Source: Nannocystis bainbridge (GTDB lineage: Bacteria; Myxococcota_A; Polyangia; Nannocystales; Nannocystaceae). Taken from it: 64,000 bases of DNA. The notes below the pieces were generated by a model that was not told the origin of the DNA, made no database searches, and saw only the letters and a list, made by a program, of their open reading frames with translations. The DNA lies in assembly GCF_028368995.1 (NCBI RefSeq), contig NZ_JAQNDL010000003.1, positions 62,001 to 126,000 on the forward strand. Direction: 5' to 3'. Shown one piece after another: positions 39,101 through 46,621 of the stretch (its first letter is position 1; every line of letters begins with the position of its first letter). A program made the position numbers and the translations under genes.

Positions 39101-41202
39101 GCGACGAGCGCGTACGCGGCCTGCTGCACGCGATCGTGCGAGAAGTGGTACGACAGCTCGAGCGGCGCGCCGCGTTCGCCCGCGCGCGGCAGCGCCGGCG
39201 CGTGATGGACGAAGCGGTAGTCGTTGCTCTCGGGCACCACCAGGCCCTCTTCGAGCGCCTCCCACAGCGCGGCGGCGGTGGCCTCGGGCGACTCGGCGCA
39301 GATCGTCGCCAGCGCGGCGAGCGTGAACTTGTGACCGATGCACGCGGCCAGCCGCAGCACCCGCTGGGTCGCCTCGCTGCAGCGGCGCAGCCGCTGGGCC
39401 ATGAAGTCGAGGACGTTCGCGGTGACCTCGCGCGCCTCGATCGCGGCGATGTCCCAGGTGAACCCGCCCTCGCCGGCGCTCGCGCGCAGGAGCCCGTCCT
39501 GGTAGAGGCCGCGGAGGAACAGGCCGACGAAGAACGGGTTGCCGTCGGTCTTGCGGGCCACGACGCGCGCGAGCGGACCGGCCTGCTCGGGGGTGCAGCC
39601 GAGCACGTCCGCGAGCAGCTCGCCGAGGTGATGCGGGGCGAGCGGCCCGACCCGTAGATCGTGCACGGCGCGGCCCTTGCCGCGCAGCTCCTCGGCGGCG
39701 AGCGTCAGCGGGTGCGCCGGCCCGACCTCGTTGTCGCGGTAGGCCCCGACCACGAGCAGCCGCCGCGGCGACGGCGAGGCCAGGAACAGCTGCAGCAGCT
39801 TGAGCGACGCGAGGTCGGCCCATTGCAGGTCGTCGAGGAACAGCACGAGCGGCGCGTCGCCGCCGGCGAACGCCTGCACGAATCCGTCGAGCAGCCGGTT
39901 GAAGCGGTTCAGCCCCTCCGTCGGCCCGAGCTCCGGGGCCGCCGGCTGGAGGCCGATCATGTGCGTCAGCTCGGGGATCAGATCGACGAGCACCTGCGCG
40001 TTGCCGTCGGCCACCCGCAAGATCTCCTCGCGCACTCGGACCAGCCGCTCGCCGCCCTCGCCGAGCGTCTGTCGCAGCAGATCGCGGAACGCGTGGACGA
40101 AGGGCGCGTAGGGGGCGTTGCGCGCCAGTTGGTCGAACTTGCCGGCGATGAAGGTCCCGCCGTCGCGCGCGATCGTCTTGTGGAGCTCCTGGACCAGCGC
40201 GCTCTTGCCGATGCCGGAGTAACCGGCGACGAGCAGCAGCTCGGTCCCGCCGTCGCGCACGCGGTCGAACGCCTGCAGCAGCGTCGCCAGCTCTTCGTCG
40301 CGCCCGTAGAGCCGCTGCGGCAGTCGCAGCGCCCCGGCCGCCTCGTGGCGCGCGAGCGGGAAGGGCGAGACGGTGCCGGTGGCGTCGAGCTGGCGCAGGC
40401 ACTCCCGCAGATCGGCCGCGATCCCGTTGGCGCTCTGGTAGCGATCTTCGGGCGCCTTGGCGAGCAGCCGCATCACCAGCGCCGACACGGCCTCGGGGAT
40501 CTCGGCGACCTGGCGCGGGGAGGCGGGCACGCGCGCGATGTGGCTGTGGACCAGCTCGAGCGGGTCGTCGCCGTGGAACGGCGGGGCGCCGGTGAGCAGG
40601 TGGTAGAGCGTCGCGCCGAGCGAATAGAAGTCGGTACGGAGGTCGAGCGCCCGGTTCATGCGCCCGGTCTGCTCGGGCGACATATAGGTGAGGGAGCCCT
40701 CGAGGCCGTCGAGGCTCGTCGGTCGCTGCGCCTCGACCGAGAGGCGGGTCGCCAGGCCGAAGCCGACCAGGTGGACCAGCAGCGGCTCGGCGCGGACGAT
40801 GATGTTGGCCGGCTTGATGTGCTTGTGGATGACGCCGCTCGCGTGGACGCCGGCGAGGATTTCGCTGACCGCCGCGGCGATCGCCAGCGCCTCGCGCAGC
40901 TGGAGGCGACCGCGGCGGAGCACGACGTCGAGCGGCTCGCCCGGCGGCGACTCGAGCACGAGCGCGAGGTCGTCGCCGTGGGCCTCGAGCGCGTACGCCT
41001 TGACCACGCCGGGCACCGTGATGCCGCGAAGGATCGCATACTCGTGCTGCAGTCGGGCGACGTCTCTCGCCGTCGGCGGCGAGCGACGCGGCAGGTGCAG
41101 CGTCACCGGGGTGCCGTCTGCGGTGCGAAACCCGCGACACAGCACGGTCTCGGGCTCCTCATTCATCGACTCGACAATTGTGTATTGACCGAATGTGGAC
41201 AT
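36142..41202 (-). CDS. Giant signalling protein: degenerate kinase - AAA/STAND ATPase - helical repeats - GAF - STAS (1686 aa)
   Basis: Residues 1-280 have a kinase fold (YTIVES start, EGSLTYMSPEQTGRMNR, DFYSLGATLYHLL), but catalytic positions are lost: no Lys in TPVTLHLPRR, H126-K-H128 instead of HxD, and V146-GFG instead of DFG. It is therefore a predicted pseudokinase. Next come a MalT/STAND-like ATPase with GYSGIGKS (327-334) and LVLFLDDLQWAD, about 600 residues of TPR-like helices, a GAF domain (about 1350-1510), a coiled coil and an RsbR-like STAS domain (last 110 residues: VVIFDVTGMKGIDSGGAITLIQAGSALRLLG). Relatives often end in a histidine kinase; here STAS replaces it. ATG 41202 fits the domain start better than 41259. 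Confidence 0.9.
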   Translation of the reverse strand: MSTFGQYTIVESMNEEPETVLCRGFRTADGTPVTLHLPRRSPPTARDVARLQHEYAILRGITVPGVVKAYALEAHGDDLALVLESPPGEPLDVVLRRGRLQLREALAIAAAVSEILAGVHASGVIHKHIKPANIIVRAEPLLVHLVGFGLATRLSVEAQRPTSLDGLEGSLTYMSPEQTGRMNRALDLRTDFYSLGATLYHLLTGAPPFHGDDPLELVHSHIARVPASPRQVAEIPEAVSALVMRLLAKAPEDRYQSANGIAADLRECLRQLDATGTVSPFPLARHEAAGALRLPQRLYGRDEELATLLQAFDRVRDGGTELLLVAGYSGIGKSALVQELHKTIARDGGTFIAGKFDQLARNAPYAPFVHAFRDLLRQTLGEGGERLVRVREEILRVADGNAQVLVDLIPELTHMIGLQPAAPELGPTEGLNRFNRLLDGFVQAFAGGDAPLVLFLDDLQWADLASLKLLQLFLASPSPRRLLVVGAYRDNEVGPAHPLTLAAEELRGKGRAVHDLRVGPLAPHHLGELLADVLGCTPEQAGPLARVVARKTDGNPFFVGLFLRGLYQDGLLRASAGEGGFTWDIAAIEAREVTANVLDFMAQRLRRCSEATQRVLRLAACIGHKFTLAALATICAESPEATAAALWEALEEGLVVPESNDYRFVHHAPALPRAGERGAPLELSYHFSHDRVQQAAYALVAAEQRAETHLRIGRLLLARLGGEPRPDELFDVVDHLDLGIELMLDADERRRVSALNLAVGRHAKKSTAYAAAAQYLRAGVALLPEAAWDDDYAHVYALHCELAECEYLAGAFERAEELFDRIHTRARDRVDHANVYILQMRLYQVAGRYDAGVELGVRGLALFGVELPADDAALQAAMAAEAAAVAGNLAGRPVPTLLDAPLMTDPAHRAVLGLMVGIMPCAYIGRPKVFPYFGLTAVNLSLRHGNAEDSCFAYSVYGFMLVSVFGDVANGYAFSEMSIQLNERLGDAKLRGTLLHLHGDHINFWRSPLRTDFPILEQAFHACISAGDLVYASFLAFETVWQHIEVGSPLSEARRASERFAAFARESKNEAVYQTIRLQQQFLDSLAGRVRPGTLLDSDDFDAQECLAQVTAASFGCGIAFYHIIRLMLLYTYGRHEEALAAAASAREVLGAVMAMPIEATFHVYEALALCARVGDVDAAQALADRAVLRDDIDKLARWADNCPENFEHKYLLVRAEEARVTGRALEAEELYDQAIASARRNGFVQYEALASALCGEFYRDRQRSFIAPVYMRAAYDGFVRWGAPAKAALIARDFPQPTTAPAVTGPVRTTTPDDGGAVGLGAAAALDLATVVRLGQALVGEIELDKLLDRLMRIVMQNAGGTRVYLLLDRDGTLELAAAASIDTEVVEFVSSTPLAARPDVPASLVQYVARTHEAVVLGDVARDPRFAADPALVARQVKSVLCLALAHRRRMSGILVVENHLIRDAFSRNRVELLQVLCAQAVTAVENALLYRHVVEAGNALARANERLESDVEQRTTALQAANERLSAELIERERAEEARAALQEEMIRMQQAMLTELSTPMIPITDAIVVMPLIGTLDATRCDHLLQTALQGAEAGRMRVVIFDVTGMKGIDSGGAITLIQAGSALRLLGARTVLTGVSPDTASLFVDLGIDLRGIATHGTLQSGIAFAMQLIGAKKRGPAAA

Positions 41203-41508
41203 GCCCCGCCCGCTCTTTGTGGGCTGCGACCGAGATCGCGCCAGCAGCGAAGAACTCAATGTATTGACAATGCGACCCTACTCGGGATCCTCAGGCCGAG
41301 TCAAGCCTCCGCGCTCGGGACTTCTCCGATGTAGAGATCGGCTCCGCGCGCGACCCGCCCCCGCTGGCGAGCGACGGGGGTGTAGGTGATTTGTCACCGG
41401 CGAGTGTACACCCCGTGTCGCTACAAACATCGGCGGAGGTGAACACATCCGCGTTTGCACGCGAGCCCGGACCAGCAATCCCGATAAATCGCCGCGTGGC
41501 TGCACGAC
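41203..41508. other. Divergent gap upstream of the giant signalling gene
   Basis: About 300 bases that must hold the promoter of the minus-strand gene. The palindrome-family motif GTGGACATGCCC overlaps that gene's start codon (41196-41207). No other feature is recognisable. Confidence 0.4.
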
Positions 41509-42240
41509 GTGACGATCGAGGCGACCTCCTCCGAGCGAAGTGTCGGGCCCGATAAACGCCCGCTGCAACGACCGGAGCACCTCGTCGTGTTCGCCCGCGT
41601 GTACGGCCACCTGCGCTACTTCTATCCGGCCGAGGCGAGTACGTACGAGTGGTCGGTGCTCGCGGCCGACGGAGTCGAGGTGGCCGAGCGCGCCGAGGAC
41701 ATGGACGCGCTCGCCCGCGACCTCGAGCGATGGGCCGCGCGCATCGGTCCGGACATCCAAATCGCCGGGTCAGTCCCCGCCGCGGGAGCGCCCGATCCCG
41801 CCGGCCCGGGCTGGCGTCACACCGGCGTCTCCGGCCAGCGCACGATCTATCGCAGCGAGTTCGTCGCAGCCGACCATTCGGCTCCCGATGTCGTTGTCGC
41901 CGACGTTGGCAGCGGTCTCCACATTCGCTACCCGCGCGCATTCACCGGGCAGACGGCCCCGCTCGCCCTCGCCGAGCCGCCAGCGCTCGATGCCTGCGCC
42001 GAGCGTGACCGCCCGCGCAGCAATCGGCTCGCAGTGACGATCATGATGTGGAGCCTCCTCGAGCACTTCTACCCGTACCACGAGCTCATGCTCACCGACT
42101 GGCCCGGAGCGCTGGGCGTCGCTTTGCCCGCGGCGGCGACGGTCGGGACGCCGAGCGAGTTGATTCATGGGCTGCGGCGGTTGCTGGCTGAGCTGCGCGA
42201 CAATCATGTCCGCCTGTGGTACGGCCCCGAGCCGCGCTGC
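41509..42240 (+). pseudogene. N-terminal fragment resembling S41-type peptidases
   Basis: From GTG 41509 the frame reads LVVFARVYGHLRYFYPAEAS, then TYEWSVLAADGVEVAERAED, and later MMWSLLEHFYPYHELMLTDW with LRRLLAELRDNHVRLWYG. This resembles the helical N-terminus and the DGH/DNH-type segment of tail-specific (S41) peptidases. After about 42240 the frame becomes Arg/Pro-rich and antisense to another remnant, so the protease core with its catalytic Ser/Lys is missing. It is probably a broken gene. Confidence 0.5.
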
Positions 42241-42295
42241 CGGCTGGGCATGGCGACGGCGACGGTCCCGGGCAGCAGAGCCTTGCCGCCAGACC

Positions 42296-42500
42296 CGTCT
42301 CCGCGTCGCGTAGATGTTCGCCATCCGCCGGCGCGAGCTGCAGGGCCCTGCCTCCGACGCGCCGCTCGAACGCCCGCAGCATTCGTCCTCCGCCCGACCA
42401 CAGCACCACCGGCACCTCCCCGAGCTCGTCGAGGATCACCGGTTCGGATGCCAGCCGGCTCGCCTCGTACGCCCTCGCCTTCGATCCCCGCCACGAACGC
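42296..42500 (-). pseudogene. Short coding remnant on the minus strand (DUF3179-like pattern)
   Basis: The minus strand encodes EASRLASEPVILDELGEVPV, VLWSGGGRMLRAFERRVGGR and ALQLAPADGEHLRDAETG, which has the look of a DUF3179-type repeat (value - Phe/Arg - DxETG). Both ends stop abruptly: the S41-like fragment on one side and nothing recognisable upstream. Assignment is by resemblance only. The pair of facing fragments marks a deletion or insertion scar. Confidence 0.35.
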
Positions 42501-42573
42501 GCATGGACGTCCACCGGGGCCGTACTGCGAACCATGAAGCGAAGTTCGCTCCTCGCGCCTTGGCCGCCGACCG

Positions 42574-43455
42574 TCAGTCGATCATTTGCGGCATGCCGAG
42601 CGCCGTGAGTAGACCTCGCTGAACCTCCGAGGCAGCGTGGTTGAGGGCCTCCGTGCCCGCACCTCCTCCACTGGGATCGACGACGACGCGGAGCGGCCGC
42701 GTCCCAGCGGGGGCTTCCACGAGTGCCACCACGGCCCGCGCCACCTCCTCGGGGTCCGAAGCTCCTGGACCGTCGTGCATGGCCGTAATCATCTCTTGCA
42801 GCTTCGAGGCCGCGGCCTCCAAGCCGTAGCCATTCGCTCTTTCGGCATCGGCGCCCGTCACCGTCGAAGTGAGGATTCCGGTCTTGAAGACTCCCGGCTG
42901 GAGGATCGACACCTCGACGCCCGTTGGCTTGAGCTCGTACCGATAGCTCTCGGCCATTGCTTCGAGAGCCCACTTGGACCCGCAATAGATGCCATTGAAA
43001 GGCGCAGTCAGGCGGCCCATCGTGCTGGAGATGTGAATGAGCAGCCCCGCCCGACGCTTGCGGAGCGCCGGCAAGACGGCGCGGTTCACACGATGTGCGC
43101 CGACCACGTTCGTGTCGAGCTCCGCGAGGACTTGCTCTGAGGTGAAGGTTTCGTTGATTCCGCCGACCGCGTAGCCCGCGTTGTTTACGATGACATCGAG
43201 GTGCCCGGCGGCACGTTCGGCGGCCGCTACAGCCGTGGACACGGAACGGTCATCAGTGACGTCCAGCTCGACGACGTGAAGCGTGAGCCGCTCGGCTTCC
43301 GCGATGGCTCGAAGCTCGGCGGCCGCGCGCTCGTTCTTCGTGTTGGGCGCCCGCATCGTCGCGAACACGCGGTGGCCGCGGCGGGCGAGGGCGAGGCTGA
43401 TGAGGCGACCGAGGCCGCTATTGCTGCCAGTGACCAGTACGTTGCTGTTGCTCAT
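42574..43455 (-). CDS. Short-chain dehydrogenase/reductase (293 aa)
   Basis: The NAD(P)-binding motif is VLVTGSNSGLGRLIS. Further SDR motifs are DVIVNNAGYAVGG (NNAG), IHISSTMGRL (catalytic Ser region) and YCGSKWAL (YxxxK). The sequence resembles the SDR group often listed as oxidoreductases of unknown substrate. The start MSNSNVLVTG (43455) fits the fold; an upstream in-frame ATG at 43488 adds an Arg-rich leader. It is preceded by a LysR gene on the same strand at a 90-base gap, so it is either co-transcribed with it or its target. Confidence 0.92.
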   Translation of the reverse strand: MSNSNVLVTGSNSGLGRLISLALARRGHRVFATMRAPNTKNERAAAELRAIAEAERLTLHVVELDVTDDRSVSTAVAAAERAAGHLDVIVNNAGYAVGGINETFTSEQVLAELDTNVVGAHRVNRAVLPALRKRRAGLLIHISSTMGRLTAPFNGIYCGSKWALEAMAESYRYELKPTGVEVSILQPGVFKTGILTSTVTGADAERANGYGLEAAASKLQEMITAMHDGPGASDPEEVARAVVALVEAPAGTRPLRVVVDPSGGGAGTEALNHAASEVQRGLLTALGMPQMID

Positions 43456-43545
43456 GTCCCGAGCGTGACGCCGAGCCGGTCGTGCCACAAGAGACGAATC
43501 CGCATCTCAGTAGTGCATCCAAGCACGAAACGGACGCTAGCGTCG

Positions 43546-44487
43546 TTACATCGGTTTCTGCCTCGCCGCTCGGCGAGTGCCGATGACGTCGAAGAGGTCG
43601 GCGTGCGTCGAGACGAACTCTTTCATGAGGGTGATGAACGCACGGGTCTTCGGCGTCTTTGCGCGCGCGCTCGGCGCCATGATGGAGAGGCTCACCGGAG
43701 GCGGCCGGTAACCGCCAGGTTCGAGAACGACCAGTCCTTCTCTCGCCGCGACGGAGCGGGGAAGAATCGAGATTCCGGCTCCGGAGATCACACATTGAGT
43801 CGTCAGCGGTGAGGAGTTGGTGACGATGCGCGGAGCCACTTCGAGTCGCTCCTGGTGGCCGGCGCGACTCACGAAGGTCCACGTCGTTCGCTTCTTCACG
43901 GCGTGCCCAACGAGCGAATGGCTCGCTAGATCGCCCAGCCGCTCGAGACGTGGAGCCCGCTCGAGGTAGGCACGCGAAGCGGCAAGCACCGGCACGATGC
44001 TCGCGAGCGGAGAGATCCCGAGCGACGTTGCCGAGCTGGAGCCGATCCGGATGGTCGCGTCGTACCCCTCCGCGACGAGGTCGACGAGGGCGTCCGTGGC
44101 GACGACCTCGACGCGCATGTCGGGGTAGCGGCGGACGAACTCCGACAGGGCGATGCCGAGGAAGGTATCGATGACGGGCGTGGGGACGCTGATGCGGAGC
44201 GTTCCTCGGGGTGCATCGAGGTGGTCGGACACGACGTGCTCGGCCTGCAGCGCGATCGAGCGAATCGTCGCGCCGAGACGAGCGAGCTGCTCTCCAATCT
44301 CGGTCGGTCGGAGGGATCGCGTCGTGCGCTCGAAGAGCCGCGCCCCAATTTGTCGTTCGAGCCTCGCCACGCGCCGTGACACCGTGGACGGCGGCAGCCC
44401 AAGGTCCGTCGCCGCACGGGCGAAGCTACCTCGCTCGAGAACACGGGCGACGAGCAAGAGGTCGGAAGGATCGGCGGCGAGGCTCAT
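43546..44487 (-). CDS. LysR family transcriptional regulator (313 aa)
   Basis: The N-terminal winged helix-turn-helix reads DLLLVARVLERGSFARAATD, then LGLPPSTVSRRVARLERQIGARLFERTTRSLRPTEIG. The rest is the periplasmic-binding-like sensing domain (LRISVPTPVIDTFLGIALSEFVRRYPDMRVEV, YDATIRIG), close to the group that controls oxidoreductase genes. It lies just upstream of the SDR gene on the same strand, unlike the usual divergent arrangement, with about 480 bases of gap upstream. Confidence 0.93.
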   Translation of the reverse strand: MSLAADPSDLLLVARVLERGSFARAATDLGLPPSTVSRRVARLERQIGARLFERTTRSLRPTEIGEQLARLGATIRSIALQAEHVVSDHLDAPRGTLRISVPTPVIDTFLGIALSEFVRRYPDMRVEVVATDALVDLVAEGYDATIRIGSSSATSLGISPLASIVPVLAASRAYLERAPRLERLGDLASHSLVGHAVKKRTTWTFVSRAGHQERLEVAPRIVTNSSPLTTQCVISGAGISILPRSVAAREGLVVLEPGGYRPPPVSLSIMAPSARAKTPKTRAFITLMKEFVSTHADLFDVIGTRRAARQKPM

Positions 44488-44969
44488 TCATGCATCATTG
44501 CAGGAATGAGCCTCGCTATTCACCCGATCGCGTTTTCCTCGTCGCTGCTCTCGAGGTGGTCCGTCTTCGGGAGCATGCAGCCGACGCTGCGGTTCCAGCG
44601 GCCGAACTACGAGTAGCGGCGCCGGGGGCGGGCGGCGCCCGCGAGCGAGCGCCTCGACGTTGTACGCGGGGGCCTCGCCGACTTCCCGCCCGCGATCAGC
44701 GACGCCGGCGCCGGCGCAGGCCCCGCAGCGCAAGCCACGGCAACGCCTGGGCCAGCGGGGCCGGGCCGCCGGCGCTCGTCGACGCAATGCCCCCTACAAT
44801 GACGGTCCGGCTCGACGCGCCCGAACCAACCGAGCTCACCGTCGGCGAGACGCGCGCGCCGCCCTATCGCGCTCGAAGACTACCGCAAGGAAAGTGGAAA
44901 GACTGTTCGCCTGACGGCATCAATCTCGGGCTTTATTTCACCTCCTTCGGTGCGAAACTGGCGGCACGT
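44488..44969. other. Divergent intergenic region LysR/AraC
   Basis: About 480 bases between the LysR and AraC starts. Frames here give only Arg/Ala-rich sequence. It must contain both promoters. No clear dyad or repeat was recognised. Confidence 0.45.
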
Positions 44970-45809
44970 ATGAGCCTCAGAGACTCGATCAGGCACGACC
45001 GCTGCCCCGTCCGTGTGATCCGCGGACAGAGCCTCCCGGACGTCGAGGTCCACCACGGAGTCCAGGTGCGCGACGCGTTCGAGCCCCACTTCCACGCGGC
45101 GGCCCATGTCATCCACGTCCTCGCCGGCGCGCGCAAGCAGACTGTCGGTCGTCGCCAGCACACGCTCGCACCGGGCGACGTGCTGGTCATCCCGCCGGAC
45201 GAGGTCCACAGCGGGGCGTCCGCGCACCGCGAGGGCTGGACGTTCGTCTCGCTGTATTGCTCGCCTGCGGCGCTCGAGCGCGCGGCCGACGAGCTCGAGC
45301 CCGACGCCGCGGGAGAGCTGGGTCGCGCCGTACGCTTCGAGCTCACCGACGAGCTGGGCAGCGGGCAGCTCGTCACCGAACTCGCCGCGGCGCTGGACGA
45401 CACCCCGCTGGCTGCCCAGACGGCCTGGCTCGCCCTGACGTCTCGCCTGCTCCGCGGCCGCCGCGAACCTGCTCCGCGCCGCCGCGAGCGGGCGCTGGTG
45501 AAGCAGGCGCGAGAATTCCTCGACGCACACCTCGCCGCGTCCGTCACGCTCGATCGGCTCGCGGCAGTCACCGGCGTCAGCAAGGAGCACGTCGTGCGCA
45601 GCTTCACCGCGGATGTCGGGTTGGCGCCGCATTCGTACCAGCTCAACGCACGGATCGAGCAGGCCAAGCACTCTCTGCTCGCCGGGTCGGCGATCTCGGA
45701 CGTCGCACTCGCGCTGGGCTTTCACGACCAGAGCCATTTCGCACGGCACTTTCGGCGAATCGTCGGCATCCCTCCCGGGCGATTCATGGGACCGCGCCGG
45801 GGAGCATAA
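44970..45809 (+). CDS. AraC family regulator with N-terminal cupin (279 aa)
   Basis: The N-terminal cupin-like half (VRDAFEPHFHAAAHVIHVLAG, TLAPGDVLVIPPDEVHSGASA) is followed by the two AraC helix-turn-helices: VTLDRLAAVTGVSKEHVVRSF and ISDVALALGFHDQSHFARHFRRIVGIPPGRF. It heads a plus-strand island of transport and hydrolase genes and is a likely local regulator. The DNA for its last about 25 residues is repeated at 46476-46567, after the next gene. Confidence 0.93.
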   Translation: MSLRDSIRHDRCPVRVIRGQSLPDVEVHHGVQVRDAFEPHFHAAAHVIHVLAGARKQTVGRRQHTLAPGDVLVIPPDEVHSGASAHREGWTFVSLYCSPAALERAADELEPDAAGELGRAVRFELTDELGSGQLVTELAAALDDTPLAAQTAWLALTSRLLRGRREPAPRRRERALVKQAREFLDAHLAASVTLDRLAAVTGVSKEHVVRSFTADVGLAPHSYQLNARIEQAKHSLLAGSAISDVALALGFHDQSHFARHFRRIVGIPPGRFMGPRRGA

Positions 45810-45841
45810 GCCGCGACATCAACATCGTACAAGACGGCGCG
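45737..45841. repeat. Direct repeat copy 1 (3' end of AraC gene)
   Basis: The segment from GGCACTTTCGGCGAATCGTC through GACATCAACATCGTACAAGA recurs at 46476-46567 with a few substitutions and one short deletion. It covers the end of the AraC gene and its downstream flank. Confidence 0.85.
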
Positions 45842-45866
45842 ACGCTTCCTGTACGATCGCACCTCG

Positions 45867-46448
45867 ATGAGCACCGACGAGAGCACCGTCTTCATGGTCC
45901 GTCACCGCGTCAAGACCGGGGCACGGCCGCGTTACGAGGCCTGGCTCGAGAAGACCCTCCGCACGGCCAACGGCTATCCCGGATATCAGGGCCGGCACGT
46001 CGTGCGTCCTTCGGCGCTCGACGGCGAGTACGTGAGCATGCTGCGCTTCGCCACCGTTGACGACGCACGCCGCTGGATCGAGTCGGACGATCGACGAGAC
46101 CTCGTCGCAGAGATCCGCGAGATCATCGAGACCGACGACACGCTCTTGAAGGGCGGCATCGACTTCTGGTTCACGCTGCCCGCGGAGGGACGCCCACCCG
46201 CTTGGAAGCAGTGGCTCGTGACGACCTCGGTCATCGCGCCGCTCACGATGCTCGTGCCACCGCTGCTCGCGCCGCTCTTCGAGGCCGCGGAACCGCTCGG
46301 GGCCTACGGGGTGCGGCATGTCGTGACCGCGGCCGTGATCGTCGCGATCGTGACGTTCGTGATCATGCCGCGCTACGTTCGCCTGCTCCGGGGTTGGCTC
46401 TACGCCGAGGCGCGGGTCGCTCACCAGGACTCTTCGAACCCGAAGTAG
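45867..46448 (+). CDS. ABM-type (antibiotic biosynthesis monooxygenase-like) domain protein with two membrane helices (193 aa)
   Basis: The first 105 residues (TVFMVRHRVKTGARPRYEAW, then LEKTLRTANGYPGYQGRHVV, then YVSMLRFATVDDARRWIESDDR) have the ferredoxin-like ABM layout. Two C-terminal membrane helices follow (WLVTTSVIAPLTMLVPPLLAPL and HVVTAAVIVAIVTFVIM). This fused form occurs in many bacteria as a protein of unknown role. The gene lies between two copies of the AraC 3' end, suggesting it entered, or was duplicated with, the regulator. Confidence 0.8.
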   Translation: MSTDESTVFMVRHRVKTGARPRYEAWLEKTLRTANGYPGYQGRHVVRPSALDGEYVSMLRFATVDDARRWIESDDRRDLVAEIREIIETDDTLLKGGIDFWFTLPAEGRPPAWKQWLVTTSVIAPLTMLVPPLLAPLFEAAEPLGAYGVRHVVTAAVIVAIVTFVIMPRYVRLLRGWLYAEARVAHQDSSNPK

Positions 46449-46475
46449 TGCACGAGGTCGCTCCCGGCCATTTCG

Positions 46476-46567
46476 CGCGGCACTTTCGGCGAATCGTCGG
46501 TATCTCTCCCGGGCGATTCACGGGGCCGCGCCGGGCGGACATCAACATCGTACAAGACGGCGCGGCG
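46476..46567. repeat. Direct repeat copy 2 (remnant of an AraC 3' end)
   Basis: This copy still encodes FARHFRRIVGISPGRFTGPRR on the plus strand, the AraC family C-terminal signature, with no gene attached. It ends in GACATCAACATCGTACAAGA, as does copy 1. It implies an ancient tandem duplication of the regulator followed by loss of most of one copy. Confidence 0.85.
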
Positions 46568-46621
46568 CCAGACGGCCATCTTCGTCCGGCGCCGCTTCGA
46601 TTCGCCGCGCCCGAGAGCCCC

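Noticed and set aside
36217..41334. Large plus-strand frames (824, 316 and 557 codons)
   Set aside because: They are antisense to the STAND-ATPase/GAF/STAS protein and carry no recognisable domain.
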